Of a stretch of DNA of 6,283 nt, positions 1 to 5,588 are shown in pieces. Below the pieces are notes generated by a model, which was given only the letters and a program-made list of their open reading frames with translations, did not search any database and was not told the DNA's origin. Every line of letters begins with the position of its first letter. The stretch's first letter is position 1. The translations under genes and the position numbers were made by a program. Source of the stretch: an uncultured Clostridia bacterium. Its GTDB lineage: Bacteria > Bacillota > Clostridia > TANB77 > CAG-508. Location of the stretch: positions 1-6,283 of the forward strand of contig CAKPKZ010000091.1 of the NCBI GenBank assembly GCA_934167435.1, given 5' to 3'.

Positions 1-1
1 C

Positions 2-559
2 TTAGTATATATACCAGACAACCAATTAATCCCTTCTTTTAATTTGGATATTTTTTATGAAGACAATAATATTTTAATTATTAATAAGCCTTGTAATTTA
101 GAAGTTACAGGAGACAATAGTTTAACTTCTTTAGTTCATAACAAATACCTAAATTGTAATTACAAACCTATGCCTTGCCATAGACTAGACAGAAATACCA
201 CAGGATTAATTATTTTTGCCAAATCTCAAGAAGTTTTAAACATATTACTTAATAAATTTAAAAATCATGAAATAGAAAAACATTACTTAGCTTTAGTTTA
301 TGGTATTCCAAAGCAGAATAAAAAATATATTGAAAGCTATTTGTTTAAAGATACAAAAAAATCTATGGTTTATATTTCTGACGAATTTAAAAAAGGATAT
401 CAAAAAATTATTACTTCTTATTCTATATTAGAAAAAAGAAATGATAACACTTGTTTATTAGATGTTGAAATAAAAACTGGTAAGACTCATCAAATTAGAG
501 CTCAACTAGCCCACCTAGGTTATCCAATTATTGGAGACCGGCAAATATGGAAAAAATGA
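2..559 (+). CDS. RluA-family RNA pseudouridine synthase, 5'-partial and frameshifted near the 3' end
   Basis: Isomerises specific uridines to pseudouridine in rRNA or tRNA in the cytoplasm. The RluA signature HRLDRNTTG is present; its Asp (codon 188-190) is the expected catalytic residue. The family's later motif, GKTHQIRAQLAHLGYPIIGD, follows at about 476-538. The frame stays open to the left edge and reads LVYIPDNQLIPSFN before the YEDNNILIINKP motif. That looks like the end of an S4 RNA-binding domain plus linker, so the true start lies outside the window. A TTG at 44 could be taken as a start but has no ribosome binding site and sits inside this conserved stretch. The frame ends in RQIWKK, where family members have GD.KYG followed by about 40 more residues. 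Those residues are encoded in the next frame (see 540-692). The family assignment is secure; which uridine is modified cannot be told. Confidence 0.9.
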   Translation, partial: LVYIPDNQLIPSFNLDIFYEDNNILIINKPCNLEVTGDNSLTSLVHNKYLNCNYKPMPCHRLDRNTTGLIIFAKSQEVLNILLNKFKNHEIEKHYLALVYGIPKQNKKYIESYLFKDTKKSMVYISDEFKKGYQKIITSYSILEKRNDNTCLLDVEIKTGKTHQIRAQLAHLGYPIIGDRQIWKK

Positions 560-692
560 TATAAACAAAAAATTTAATAAGAAATATCAAATGTTATTTA
601 GTTATAAAATAAAATTCAATTTTATAACTGACAGTGGTATTTTAAATTATTTAAAAAATAAAGAATTTACTTTAAAAATAAATTCTTTATAG
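540..692 (+). pseudogene. Out-of-frame C-terminal part of the RluA-family gene
   Basis: Read in the frame starting GGC at 540, the DNA encodes about 50 residues: GKYGKNDINKKF, then a QMLFSYKIKF segment, then LNYLKNKEFTLK, ending at TAG 690-692. This is what an RluA-family protein should have directly after its PIIGD motif: GDxKYG, a polar stretch, then the hydrophobic YxxxF strand. The junction reads GGA GAC C GGC AAA TAT. Removing one C at 538/539 restores a continuous GDGKYG. The simplest explanation is a one-base insertion, either a real mutation or a sequencing or assembly error. If real, the product ends eight residues after the PIIGD motif (in RQIWKK) and loses its last 50. Confidence 0.8.
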
Positions 693-700
693 AATTTTAC

Positions 701-739
701 ATAAAAAAACCCAACTCTTATTGAGCTGGATTTTTTTAT
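701..739 (-). terminator. Intrinsic terminator of the minus-strand operon, between convergent genes
   Basis: The arms 701-717 and 723-739 form a 17-pair stem with a TTATT loop. Its core is CCAGCTC/GAGTTGG as read on the minus strand, flanked by seven A and seven T. On the minus strand all pairs are Watson-Crick or G-U. On the plus strand the two wobble positions become A-C mismatches, so the element best fits the minus strand, about 50 bases past the stop at 788. It may still partly stop transcripts from the RluA-family gene, whose restored frame ends at 692. Confidence 0.8.
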
Positions 740-787
740 ACTTCGTTCTCTATTTTATGTAAATTATTTTCGTATTTTTATAGTATT

Positions 788-1537
788 TTACTCAAAACTA
801 TCTATTACACACTTACCATCAACAGATTTAACTTTAACTGTATAATTATTTTCTTCATAAAATTCATTATCTTCTACTACAGATGATGTTTTTGCATAAA
901 AAGTTGTATCATCAATTTTAGAAATACTTTTTATAGTATATACCCTTAAGCCTCCACCACCTTGAAAGTGAGTAAGATATCCATTGCTATTTTCTCCTAA
1001 ACCTATTTTAGAAGTCCAATTTTTTTCAAATTCACTTTCTGTTACATAATTTAACATTGCATTTTTATAATTAGTGAATTTTACATTTGTAGAAATTACA
1101 CCATTACTAGTATTAATAGTATCCTTAGATGGATCATAATCAATTTTACCTTTTTCCTTTAATAAATTTAAAGGTGTTCCGCAATTTGCATTTGCTTGTA
1201 ATTCTAAATATTGGGCAATTGCATTTTTTACTTGTTCTTCTGACAATAATTTATTATTAGTGTTATTTGTATTATTTTTACTTGTTTCTATTGTATTAGA
1301 ATTATTAACATTATTGTCTTTAGATATTGATGTATTATTAGAATTTATTGTATTAGATATTTGATCTATTTTTTCTTGTAAGTTATTTACTTGAGATTGC
1401 AGTTCATTAGATTTTTGTTGTTCAGCTGACTTATCTTTACTAATTTTATACATAAATACTCCCATAATTACTATTGCAATTACTGCTAGTATAAGAAAAA
1501 ATGTTGAAAAACTAATTTTTATAACATTTTTTTCCAC
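788..1537 (-). CDS. Membrane-anchored coiled-coil protein with unknown extracellular domain
   Basis: No known function is recognised. The 249-residue protein has a short basic N-terminus, one membrane segment at about residues 13-30 and a charged, Gln-rich heptad stretch at about 36-66 likely to form a coiled coil. An Asn/Ser/Thr-rich linker follows to about residue 96, then a folded domain from 98 to the end. No signal-peptidase site or lipobox is seen, so it is probably a signal-anchored protein with its C-terminus outside. The outer domain starts LLSEEQVKNAIAQYL, has a GGGG turn near 193-196 and two Cys (119, 243) that could form a disulphide. The start is GTG 1537, not GTG 1546, which lies at the end of the ribosome binding site; the paralogue at 5589 starts at the same point (MEEKKVTKIS versus MEKNVIKIS). 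It is the second gene of an operon, five bases after the stop of the GH5 gene, so it may assist that enzyme at the surface. Confidence 0.8.
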   Translation of the reverse strand: MEKNVIKISFSTFFLILAVIAIVIMGVFMYKISKDKSAEQQKSNELQSQVNNLQEKIDQISNTINSNNTSISKDNNVNNSNTIETSKNNTNNTNNKLLSEEQVKNAIAQYLELQANANCGTPLNLLKEKGKIDYDPSKDTINTSNGVISTNVKFTNYKNAMLNYVTESEFEKNWTSKIGLGENSNGYLTHFQGGGGLRVYTIKSISKIDDTTFYAKTSSVVEDNEFYEENNYTVKVKSVDGKCVIDSFE

Positions 1538-1542
1538 TTTTC

Positions 1543-2661
1543 TCACCTCCCTTCTTTTAAATTGTTATATGTTTCTTTAAGCCATTTACCCTCTTGTGAC
1601 AATTCTTCTTCTTTCCATTTTTCTAAACTTTGCGTACTTGATTTCAATATAGCTGATGCTTCATTCTTATTAGACAAATTCCAACATACATATCCTATTT
1701 TATTGTTTCTTAATAATTCTATCCACTTATTTGCCTCATCTACATTAATTTCTCCATTTCCAGAAGCATCACATATTCCAAACTCACTAACTAATATTGG
1801 TAAATTATTATTTAAAGCTGTTTTTAATTTATTTCTTATATCTTCTTTGTGTGTAGCCGCGTAGAAATGTAATGAATAAACTATATTAGTATAATTTTCA
1901 ATTGGATTTTTAGAAACAACGTCTACATCTTGGCACCAAGTAGGAGTTCCAACTATAATTATAGCATCATTATCAACACTTCTAATAGTTTTTATTAACT
2001 CTTCTGCATATGGTTTTATATCATTTTGCCAAGTTACATTTCCATTTGGTTCATTACATATTTCATACAAAACATTTTCGTATTCTTTATATTTATTAGA
2101 CATTTGAGTAAAAAATTTAATAGCATTTTCTTTATTTTGATTAGGATTATTATCATTTAAAATATGCCAATCTAAAATTACATACATTCCTAATTGTCTT
2201 GCATAATCTACTCCCTCTTCAACTTTTGAATAAAGCTTTGTTGTATAACCTGCATTTTTATCACTATACAATGCAAGTCTTATAGTATTTACATTAAAAT
2301 CATCCCTTAAAGTTTTAAATGTCTCATAATTTATGTACTGTGGAAACCATGCAATTCCATGAGTACTAACCCCTTGAATTATAAATTCTTTGTCATTCTT
2401 GTCAACTATGCTTGTCCCTTTAACTTTTAGTTTTCCGTGTTTTTCTATTGGTAATTTTGTGTTCTCTTTTATCTGTTCATTTACCTCGTCTTGTTTATTG
2501 TCACTACTTTGTTTATCATTTATTAGATTTTTATTACTACTTTGTTCTAGTTCTATCGTTTTATTTTCGTATATTGTTTTATTATTTTTATTATAAATGA
2601 CTATCATTAATATTGAAATTACAATAATTATTAAGCTTATTATTTTAACTATTTTTGACAT
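1543..2661 (-). CDS. Membrane-tethered GH5-family endoglucanase (cellulase)
   Basis: Probably hydrolyses beta-1,4-glucan or a related polymer outside the cell. Residues 1-23 form a hydrophobic N-terminal segment with no clear cleavage site or lipobox, so the enzyme is probably held on the outer face of the membrane. A charged linker runs to about residue 75; the GH5 barrel follows to about 368. Expected family residues are visible: Arg128 (TIRLA), His166 (LDWH), the acid/base Glu204 in YEICNEPNG, His265 and Tyr267 (LHFY), the nucleophile Glu293 in LVSEFG, and Trp327 (CWNLS). The ending ELSQEGKWLK resembles that of GH5 subfamily 2 bacterial endoglucanases (the Bacillus Egl/BglC type). No carbohydrate-binding module or dockerin is present. 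ATG 2661 has AAGGAGAGG at 2674-2666. First gene of the operon with 788-1537. Family very likely; substrate inferred. Confidence 0.92.
   Translation of the reverse strand: MSKIVKIISLIIIVISILMIVIYNKNNKTIYENKTIELEQSSNKNLINDKQSSDNKQDEVNEQIKENTKLPIEKHGKLKVKGTSIVDKNDKEFIIQGVSTHGIAWFPQYINYETFKTLRDDFNVNTIRLALYSDKNAGYTTKLYSKVEEGVDYARQLGMYVILDWHILNDNNPNQNKENAIKFFTQMSNKYKEYENVLYEICNEPNGNVTWQNDIKPYAEELIKTIRSVDNDAIIIVGTPTWCQDVDVVSKNPIENYTNIVYSLHFYAATHKEDIRNKLKTALNNNLPILVSEFGICDASGNGEINVDEANKWIELLRNNKIGYVCWNLSNKNEASAILKSSTQSLEKWKEEELSQEGKWLKETYNNLKEGR
1546..1552 (-). promoter_or_regulatory. Ribosome binding site overlapping the upstream stop codon
   Basis: AGGGAGG on the minus strand lies eight bases before GTG 1537. 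Its last base is next to the TGA stop (1545-1543) of the GH5 gene, so the site is inside that gene's final codons and the two genes are probably translationally coupled. It rules out GTG 1546 as the start. Confidence 0.75.
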
Positions 2662-2784
2662 AGTACCTCTCCTTATTTATATATTCATTTATACTTTAAT
2701 ACAAAATTTAAATTTTTACAATAAATTTAACAAAATTTCTATTGTTTTTATAATTACTTTTTTATATAATATATTAAAATAAAG

Positions 2785-2815
2785 CTTTCCAAATTGTCAT
2801 TGACTTTTTGGAAAG
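2785..2815. other. Symmetrical hairpin between divergent operons
   Basis: CTTTCCAAA (2785-2793) and TTTGGAAAG (2807-2815) are perfect inverted repeats. Inside, GTC (2796-2798) and GAC (2802-2804) also pair around ATT, with a symmetrical TT/TT internal loop. TTTTATTTT follows on the plus strand and a T-rich run on the minus strand, so it could be a bidirectional terminator insulating the operons. It could equally be an operator or leader structure, because a possible -35 box (TTGACT) sits in its right half. The sequence alone does not decide. Confidence 0.5.
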
Positions 2816-2827
2816 TTTTATTTTAAT
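2800..2827 (+). promoter_or_regulatory. Possible sigma-A promoter of the zinc-ribbon/PrsW operon
   Basis: TTGACT (2800-2805), a 16-base spacer and TTTAAT (2822-2827); each box matches consensus at five of six positions. It would give a leader of about 65 bases. An alternative -10, TATACT at 2844-2849, has a poor -35, so the choice is uncertain. Confidence 0.35.
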
Positions 2828-2885
2828 TCCCTCTTTATTATATTATACTTAAAATAAGTATATTTCTCATATATTTAATATGAAA

Positions 2886-2892
2886 AAGGAGG
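2886..2892 (+). promoter_or_regulatory. Ribosome binding site that fixes the start at 2901
   Basis: AAGGAGG ends eight bases before ATG 2901. The in-frame ATG at 2880 lies upstream of this site and has none of its own, so it is not used as the start. Confidence 0.8.
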
Positions 2893-2900
2893 GTGATGTT

Positions 2901-3668
2901 ATGGCATTAATAAAATGTCCTGAATGTAATAATTCAATAAGCGACCAAGCTGATATTTGTCCCAAATGTGGATATGAACTAAAAAAGAAAGAAGTTTCTA
3001 ACACTAATAACACTAATAAAAGTAATACATCATTTGCAAACAAAAGTAATTCTAAATATTTAATAATTTTATTAGTTGTAGTTATAGGTGGTTTTTTATT
3101 TTTCCAACAATATAACAAAAAGAATAATACAGGTACAATTACTGGTACTGGTACAGGTACGGAAAATCCTACAACTCCTACCTCACCTACTTCTCCTTCT
3201 ACCCCATCAAGTAATTCCGGTTATACAGTTTATAATGATGCTTATCTTGGAATATCTTTTGAGGTACCAAGTAATTATAAAGTTACAACAGATAAAGAAG
3301 GCTACATATATGTAGGAAAAAATATAGATAACCAAGGAGCTATAATTCCATATATAATTGTTGGTAGATATGACCAATTTAATGATGAAGTTAAATTTTT
3401 ATCTAGCTTTACAGATTATATGAAAAAGCAATGTAATGACTTGAAAATTATAATTGATTTAGTTTCCGGAGTTATAGGAAATAGAACTGTATATGGTCTT
3501 GCATACAGCTATACATCAAATAATCACTTAATTATTGATAATAGATATGCTGTTATTGTAAATAATAAAGTGTACATGGTAGGATCCAAAGAAGAAAATA
3601 CAAATACAACAGAAATTAATAATGTAGTAAATCATATTTTATCTACTTTAACAGAAAGAGGTGCATAA
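2901..3668 (+). CDS. Zinc-ribbon, single-pass membrane protein with PsbP-like extracellular domain
   Basis: Exact function unknown. The 255-residue protein begins with a zinc ribbon, Cys6/Cys9 and Cys20/Cys23 in CPEC and CPKC knuckles, which should sit in the cytoplasm. An Asn/Thr/Ser/Lys linker leads to one membrane segment at about 53-69 (YLIILLVVVIGGFLFF). A low-complexity Gly-Thr then Pro/Thr/Ser stretch (about 76-106) spans the wall side, and an outer domain of about 150 residues starts YNDAYLGISFEVPSNYKV. That opening resembles PsbP/Mog1-like domains of many Gram-positive surface proteins (moderate confidence). A zinc-binding inside, one pass and a sensor-like outside recall the topology of anti-sigma factors such as RsiW, but no anti-sigma sequence motif is seen. 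The next gene begins one base after the stop and shares the ribbon, so the products probably act together; this one could be a substrate or adaptor of the protease. Confidence 0.82.
   Translation: MALIKCPECNNSISDQADICPKCGYELKKKEVSNTNNTNKSNTSFANKSNSKYLIILLVVVIGGFLFFQQYNKKNNTGTITGTGTGTENPTTPTSPTSPSTPSSNSGYTVYNDAYLGISFEVPSNYKVTTDKEGYIYVGKNIDNQGAIIPYIIVGRYDQFNDEVKFLSSFTDYMKKQCNDLKIIIDLVSGVIGNRTVYGLAYSYTSNNHLIIDNRYAVIVNNKVYMVGSKEENTNTTEINNVVNHILSTLTERGA
3655..3663 (+). promoter_or_regulatory. Ribosome binding site of the PrsW-type gene, inside the upstream gene
   Basis: AAAGAGGTG lies in the last codons of the preceding gene and ends six bases before ATG 3670. GTG 3661 is part of this site and so is not the start. 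The paralogous opening of the upstream protein, MALIKC, confirms ATG 3670. Confidence 0.7.
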
Positions 3669-3669
3669 T

Positions 3670-4830
3670 ATGGCATTAATTAAATGTAATGAATGTGGAG
3701 AAAGTATTTCATCAAGTGCAAAAACTTGCCCACATTGTGGTATTAAAATAAATTTACAAACTTGCCCTGAATGTGGAAAAAAATTAAATGGTGACGAAAT
3801 TAATTGTCCCGAATGTGGATATCCTGTTGGTAAAAAAACTGCAACTAATATAATAACAGAAAACTTAGATAAACTAACAGGTGCACAATCAAAAAGCTAT
3901 GTAACTTTTAAAGATTTATTTAAAAATACATTTAAAAAACATACTGAAGAAGAACTTGATGAAGTATTTATTTGTGGTTCAAGCAAAACAACTCCAAATA
4001 TTAAAGATATAAATCCAAATGGAGCAAGTGCTTGGGTATATTTTAAAATATTAATATTTTTTATAGTAGCATATATTCCAACACGTATAGGTTTTATAAA
4101 TTATGGAAATGAAAACTTTTTACCAATTATGATTATGTTAGCAGCCTTCGCTATTCCAGTAACAGTACTTATATTTTTCTTTGAAATTAACCTATTTAGA
4201 AATATACCATTTTATAAAGTAATTAAATATTTCATATTAGGCGGAGCATTATCACTAATTTTAGCAATTCTTTATTTTTCATTACCATATTTTGAAACAT
4301 CTGCAACAACTCAAACTTATGAAGGTGCTTTACTAATTGGCTTAATTGAAGAAGCTGCTAAAGCTGTTATAGTTGCTGTTTTCCTATTCAAAAGTAAAAA
4401 GAGCAATTATATATTAAATGGTTTATTAATTGGTGCAGCAGTTGGAGCAGGATTTGCTGCATTTGAAACAGCAGGATATATTTTAAGATTCGGAATGAGC
4501 AGTGGTTTACAAGCAATGTTAGAAATTATTAAATTACGTGGTTTCTTAGCTCCTGGTGGTCATGTTGCTTGGGCCGCTATAGAAGGTGCAGGATTAATGT
4601 ATGTTAAAGGGTTTGACAAATTAGACAAAAAACACTTAAATGATAAAAGATTTTTATTAATATGTTTAATTCCTGTTATATTGCATGGTATTTGGGATAT
4701 GCCTATTCAAGCTCCATATTATCTAGTTCAAATCACAATGACTGTACTTGCTTGGCTTGTAATAATATACTTTATAAACTTAGGATTAAAACAAATTGAT
4801 GATGCAAAAAAATTAGAAATAAATAAATAG
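3670..4830 (+). CDS. PrsW-type intramembrane protease with two N-terminal zinc ribbons
   Basis: Likely cuts membrane proteins within or beside the bilayer. PrsW of Bacillus subtilis makes the first cut in the anti-sigma factor RsiW. This 386-residue protein starts with two zinc ribbons, Cys6/9/20/23 and Cys32/35/46/49, then a charged cytoplasmic stretch to about 120 and about eight hydrophobic segments. PrsW/CPBP-type motifs appear in order: EEAAK (Glu227, Glu228, Lys231), FAAFE (Glu266), His298 in a GGH.AW context, and HGIWD (His339, Asp343). All expected catalytic positions seem intact. The ribbons are an added module that could recruit a partner. It is translated one base after the zinc-ribbon membrane protein, with which it shares the first residues (MALIKC.EC). 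No sigma or anti-sigma gene is nearby. Family assignment is strong; the substrate is inferred. Confidence 0.9.
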   Translation: MALIKCNECGESISSSAKTCPHCGIKINLQTCPECGKKLNGDEINCPECGYPVGKKTATNIITENLDKLTGAQSKSYVTFKDLFKNTFKKHTEEELDEVFICGSSKTTPNIKDINPNGASAWVYFKILIFFIVAYIPTRIGFINYGNENFLPIMIMLAAFAIPVTVLIFFFEINLFRNIPFYKVIKYFILGGALSLILAILYFSLPYFETSATTQTYEGALLIGLIEEAAKAVIVAVFLFKSKKSNYILNGLLIGAAVGAGFAAFETAGYILRFGMSSGLQAMLEIIKLRGFLAPGGHVAWAAIEGAGLMYVKGFDKLDKKHLNDKRFLLICLIPVILHGIWDMPIQAPYYLVQITMTVLAWLVIIYFINLGLKQIDDAKKLEINK

Positions 4831-4859
4831 AAAGAAGGGGCTATAAAAGTCCCTTCTTT
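4831..4859. terminator. Bidirectional intrinsic terminator between convergent genes
   Basis: An 11-pair stem, AAAGAAGGGGC (4831-4841) with GTCCCTTCTTT (4849-4859), including one G-U pair, and a seven-base loop. It begins directly after the TAG of the PrsW-type gene and lies 12 bases beyond the minus-strand stop at 4871. Both arms end in T-rich DNA on their own strand, so it can serve both genes. The U-tracts are short and broken. Confidence 0.78.
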
Positions 4860-4870
4860 ATTAAATAGCA

Positions 4871-5353
4871 TTACATAGGAAAACATACATAATAGCTATT
4901 TTTTGTTTGTACTTTATACAAACCATGCACATTGTTAACCTTTATCACCTTAGTAGTCTGCCAGCTAACACATCTACAGTTCTCCCCTTTGAACTCTAAC
5001 TTGTAGCAATGTAAGCCCGAACCAATCTTAGGTTCTTCCTTCACAATTGCAAAGTGAATATTCTCTGCAGGCATATGCAGCACACGAGTTACATAGTAAG
5101 AATTTCTGGTAGCAACGATAAACACATTACCAGCCGCCTTCTTAACTTCCTGTACTGTTGTAGTCTCAGTGTTACTAAATCTGATCTCACCATTGGCATT
5201 TTTTTCAAGTTTTTTACACTTGAAATGCTCACCTACCTTAGGAATAGAATTTCCAATTGCCATATAAGACTTGCTGGGCTTAGATACCTGTGCCTTATCA
5301 ACAAATGCTACTTTAATTGCGTTCATTATGCTTTCCTCTACTGTTCTTGCCAT
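4871..5353 (-). CDS. Hypothetical protein with two copies of an NSYYV repeat domain; GC-rich island
   Basis: I do not recognise this 160-residue protein. It has no signal peptide or membrane segment, so it is probably cytoplasmic. After an N-terminal part (MARTVEESIM...) it has two related units of about 50 residues. Unit A, residues 38-89, runs PKVG, CKKLE, TTTV, FIVATRNSYYV. Unit B, 108-156, runs PKIG, CYKLE, TTKV, YKVQTKNSYYV. This looks like an internal duplication of a small, mostly beta fold. Five Cys occur (46, 116, 126, 128, 157), without a clear metal motif. Hand counts give about 41% GC over 4921-5100 against about 18-20% in sampled flanking stretches (3901-3960, 5641-5700), and Lys is often AAG, unlike its neighbours. 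Start ATG 5353 follows GGAGGT; a TTG at 5368 is upstream of that site. It has its own promoter and a terminator. A recently acquired single-gene unit, possibly phage-derived, is plausible but unproven. Confidence 0.75.
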   Translation of the reverse strand: MARTVEESIMNAIKVAFVDKAQVSKPSKSYMAIGNSIPKVGEHFKCKKLEKNANGEIRFSNTETTTVQEVKKAAGNVFIVATRNSYYVTRVLHMPAENIHFAIVKEEPKIGSGLHCYKLEFKGENCRCVSWQTTKVIKVNNVHGLYKVQTKNSYYVCFPM

Positions 5354-5360
5354 TTTGCTT

Positions 5361-5366
5361 ACCTCC
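5361..5366 (-). promoter_or_regulatory. Ribosome binding site that fixes the start at 5353
   Basis: GGAGGT on the minus strand lies seven bases before ATG 5353. A TTG at 5368 would place this site inside the coding region, so it is rejected as the start. Confidence 0.8.
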
Positions 5367-5398
5367 AAAATTTTTTAATATATGTTAAACGGCTTGCT

Positions 5399-5417
5399 GT
5401 AAACACGAGGTGTTTAC
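5399..5417 (-). promoter_or_regulatory. Leader palindrome, possible operator or RNA hairpin
   Basis: GTAAACAC and GTGTTTAC form a perfect eight-base inverted repeat around a three-base centre (CTC on the minus strand). It lies about 20 bases after the predicted transcription start and about 45 bases before the start codon of the GC-rich gene. No T-run follows, so it is not a terminator. It could be a repressor operator or a leader hairpin that affects mRNA stability or translation. Confidence 0.5.
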
Positions 5418-5445
5418 TACAAAAGGACTTACCTAATGTATTTTC

Positions 5446-5474
5446 ATTATACTACAATTAACATAATATGTCAA
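5446..5474 (-). promoter_or_regulatory. Consensus sigma-A promoter of the GC-rich gene
   Basis: On the minus strand TTGACA (5474-5469), a 17-base spacer and TATAAT (5451-5446), matching consensus at all twelve positions with ideal spacing. Transcription should start near 5439, giving a leader of about 85 bases that contains the palindrome at 5399-5417. Such a promoter should be strong unless repressed. Confidence 0.85.
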
Positions 5475-5488
5475 TTTAAAAAATTCAT

Positions 5489-5521
5489 ACATTTTTGTTA
5501 CATTTTCGTTACATTTTATTG
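5489..5521 (+). repeat. Three tandem 11-base repeats between divergent promoters
   Basis: ACATTTTTGTT (5489-5499), ACATTTTCGTT (5500-5510) and ACATTTTATTG (5511-5521) follow one another without a gap. The first two differ at one base; the third keeps only the ACATTTT core plus a T. The spacing is about one helical turn. The array lies between the -35 boxes of the two divergent promoters and overlaps the plus-strand -35, so it may be a protein-binding array. Confidence 0.55.
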
Positions 5522-5547
5522 TCAAAAAAATACATAAATGATAAAAT
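5519..5547 (+). promoter_or_regulatory. Sigma-A promoter of the second coiled-coil gene
   Basis: TTGTCA (5519-5524), a 17-base spacer and TAAAAT (5542-5547); each box matches consensus at five of six positions. The start of transcription should be near 5554, about 35 bases before ATG 5589. It is divergent from the promoter at 5446-5474. Confidence 0.65.
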
Positions 5548-5573
5548 ACAATTGCATTAATTATTTATAATAA

Positions 5574-5580
5574 GAGGAGG
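5574..5580 (+). promoter_or_regulatory. Ribosome binding site that fixes the start at 5589
   Basis: GAGGAGG is followed by TGAAAAAG and then ATG 5589. The paralogue on the minus strand has GGGAGG, TGAGAAAA and GTG 1537: the same eight-base gap and nearly the same bases. GTG 5580 overlaps the site and is not the start. Confidence 0.8.
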
Positions 5581-5588
5581 TGAAAAAG

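Larger units (their letters stand above)
2662..2900. other. Divergent intergenic region between two operons
   Basis: Extremely AT-rich spacer between the GH5 start at 2661 and the zinc-ribbon gene start at 2901. It holds the hairpin at 2785-2815 and the possible plus-strand promoter at 2800-2827. On the minus strand only weak boxes are seen, such as TTGTAA and TAAAGT around 2720-2695, so no promoter is called for the GH5 operon. Confidence 0.6.

Noticed and set aside
660..689. Inverted repeat AAAGAATTT/AAATTCTTT as a terminator
   Set aside because: It lies in the out-of-frame RluA C-terminus, is A/T-only apart from one pair and has no U-run after it. The element at 701-739 is far better.
1562..1864. 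Open plus-strand frame opposite the GH5 gene
   Set aside because: Antisense to the conserved GH5 catalytic region, with no ribosome binding site and no recognisable protein features.
2390..2782. Open plus-strand frames opposite the GH5 N-terminus and its upstream region
   Set aside because: The hydrophobic Phe/Leu/Ile-rich translations are what AT-rich antisense DNA yields; the opposite strand holds a well-supported gene.
2662..2790. Minus-strand promoter for the GH5 operon
   Set aside because: Several weak box pairs exist in the AT-rich DNA, but none has both a good -35 and a good -10 at 16-18 bases spacing.
3129..3200. Gly-Thr and Pro/Thr/Ser repeats as a CRISPR or mobile-element repeat
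   Set aside because: They are low-complexity codons in the linker of the zinc-ribbon membrane protein, in frame and not arranged as repeat-spacer units.
5054..5461. Open plus-strand frame opposite the GC-rich gene
   Set aside because: It runs antisense through a repeat-structured protein and its promoter, and has no ribosome binding site.
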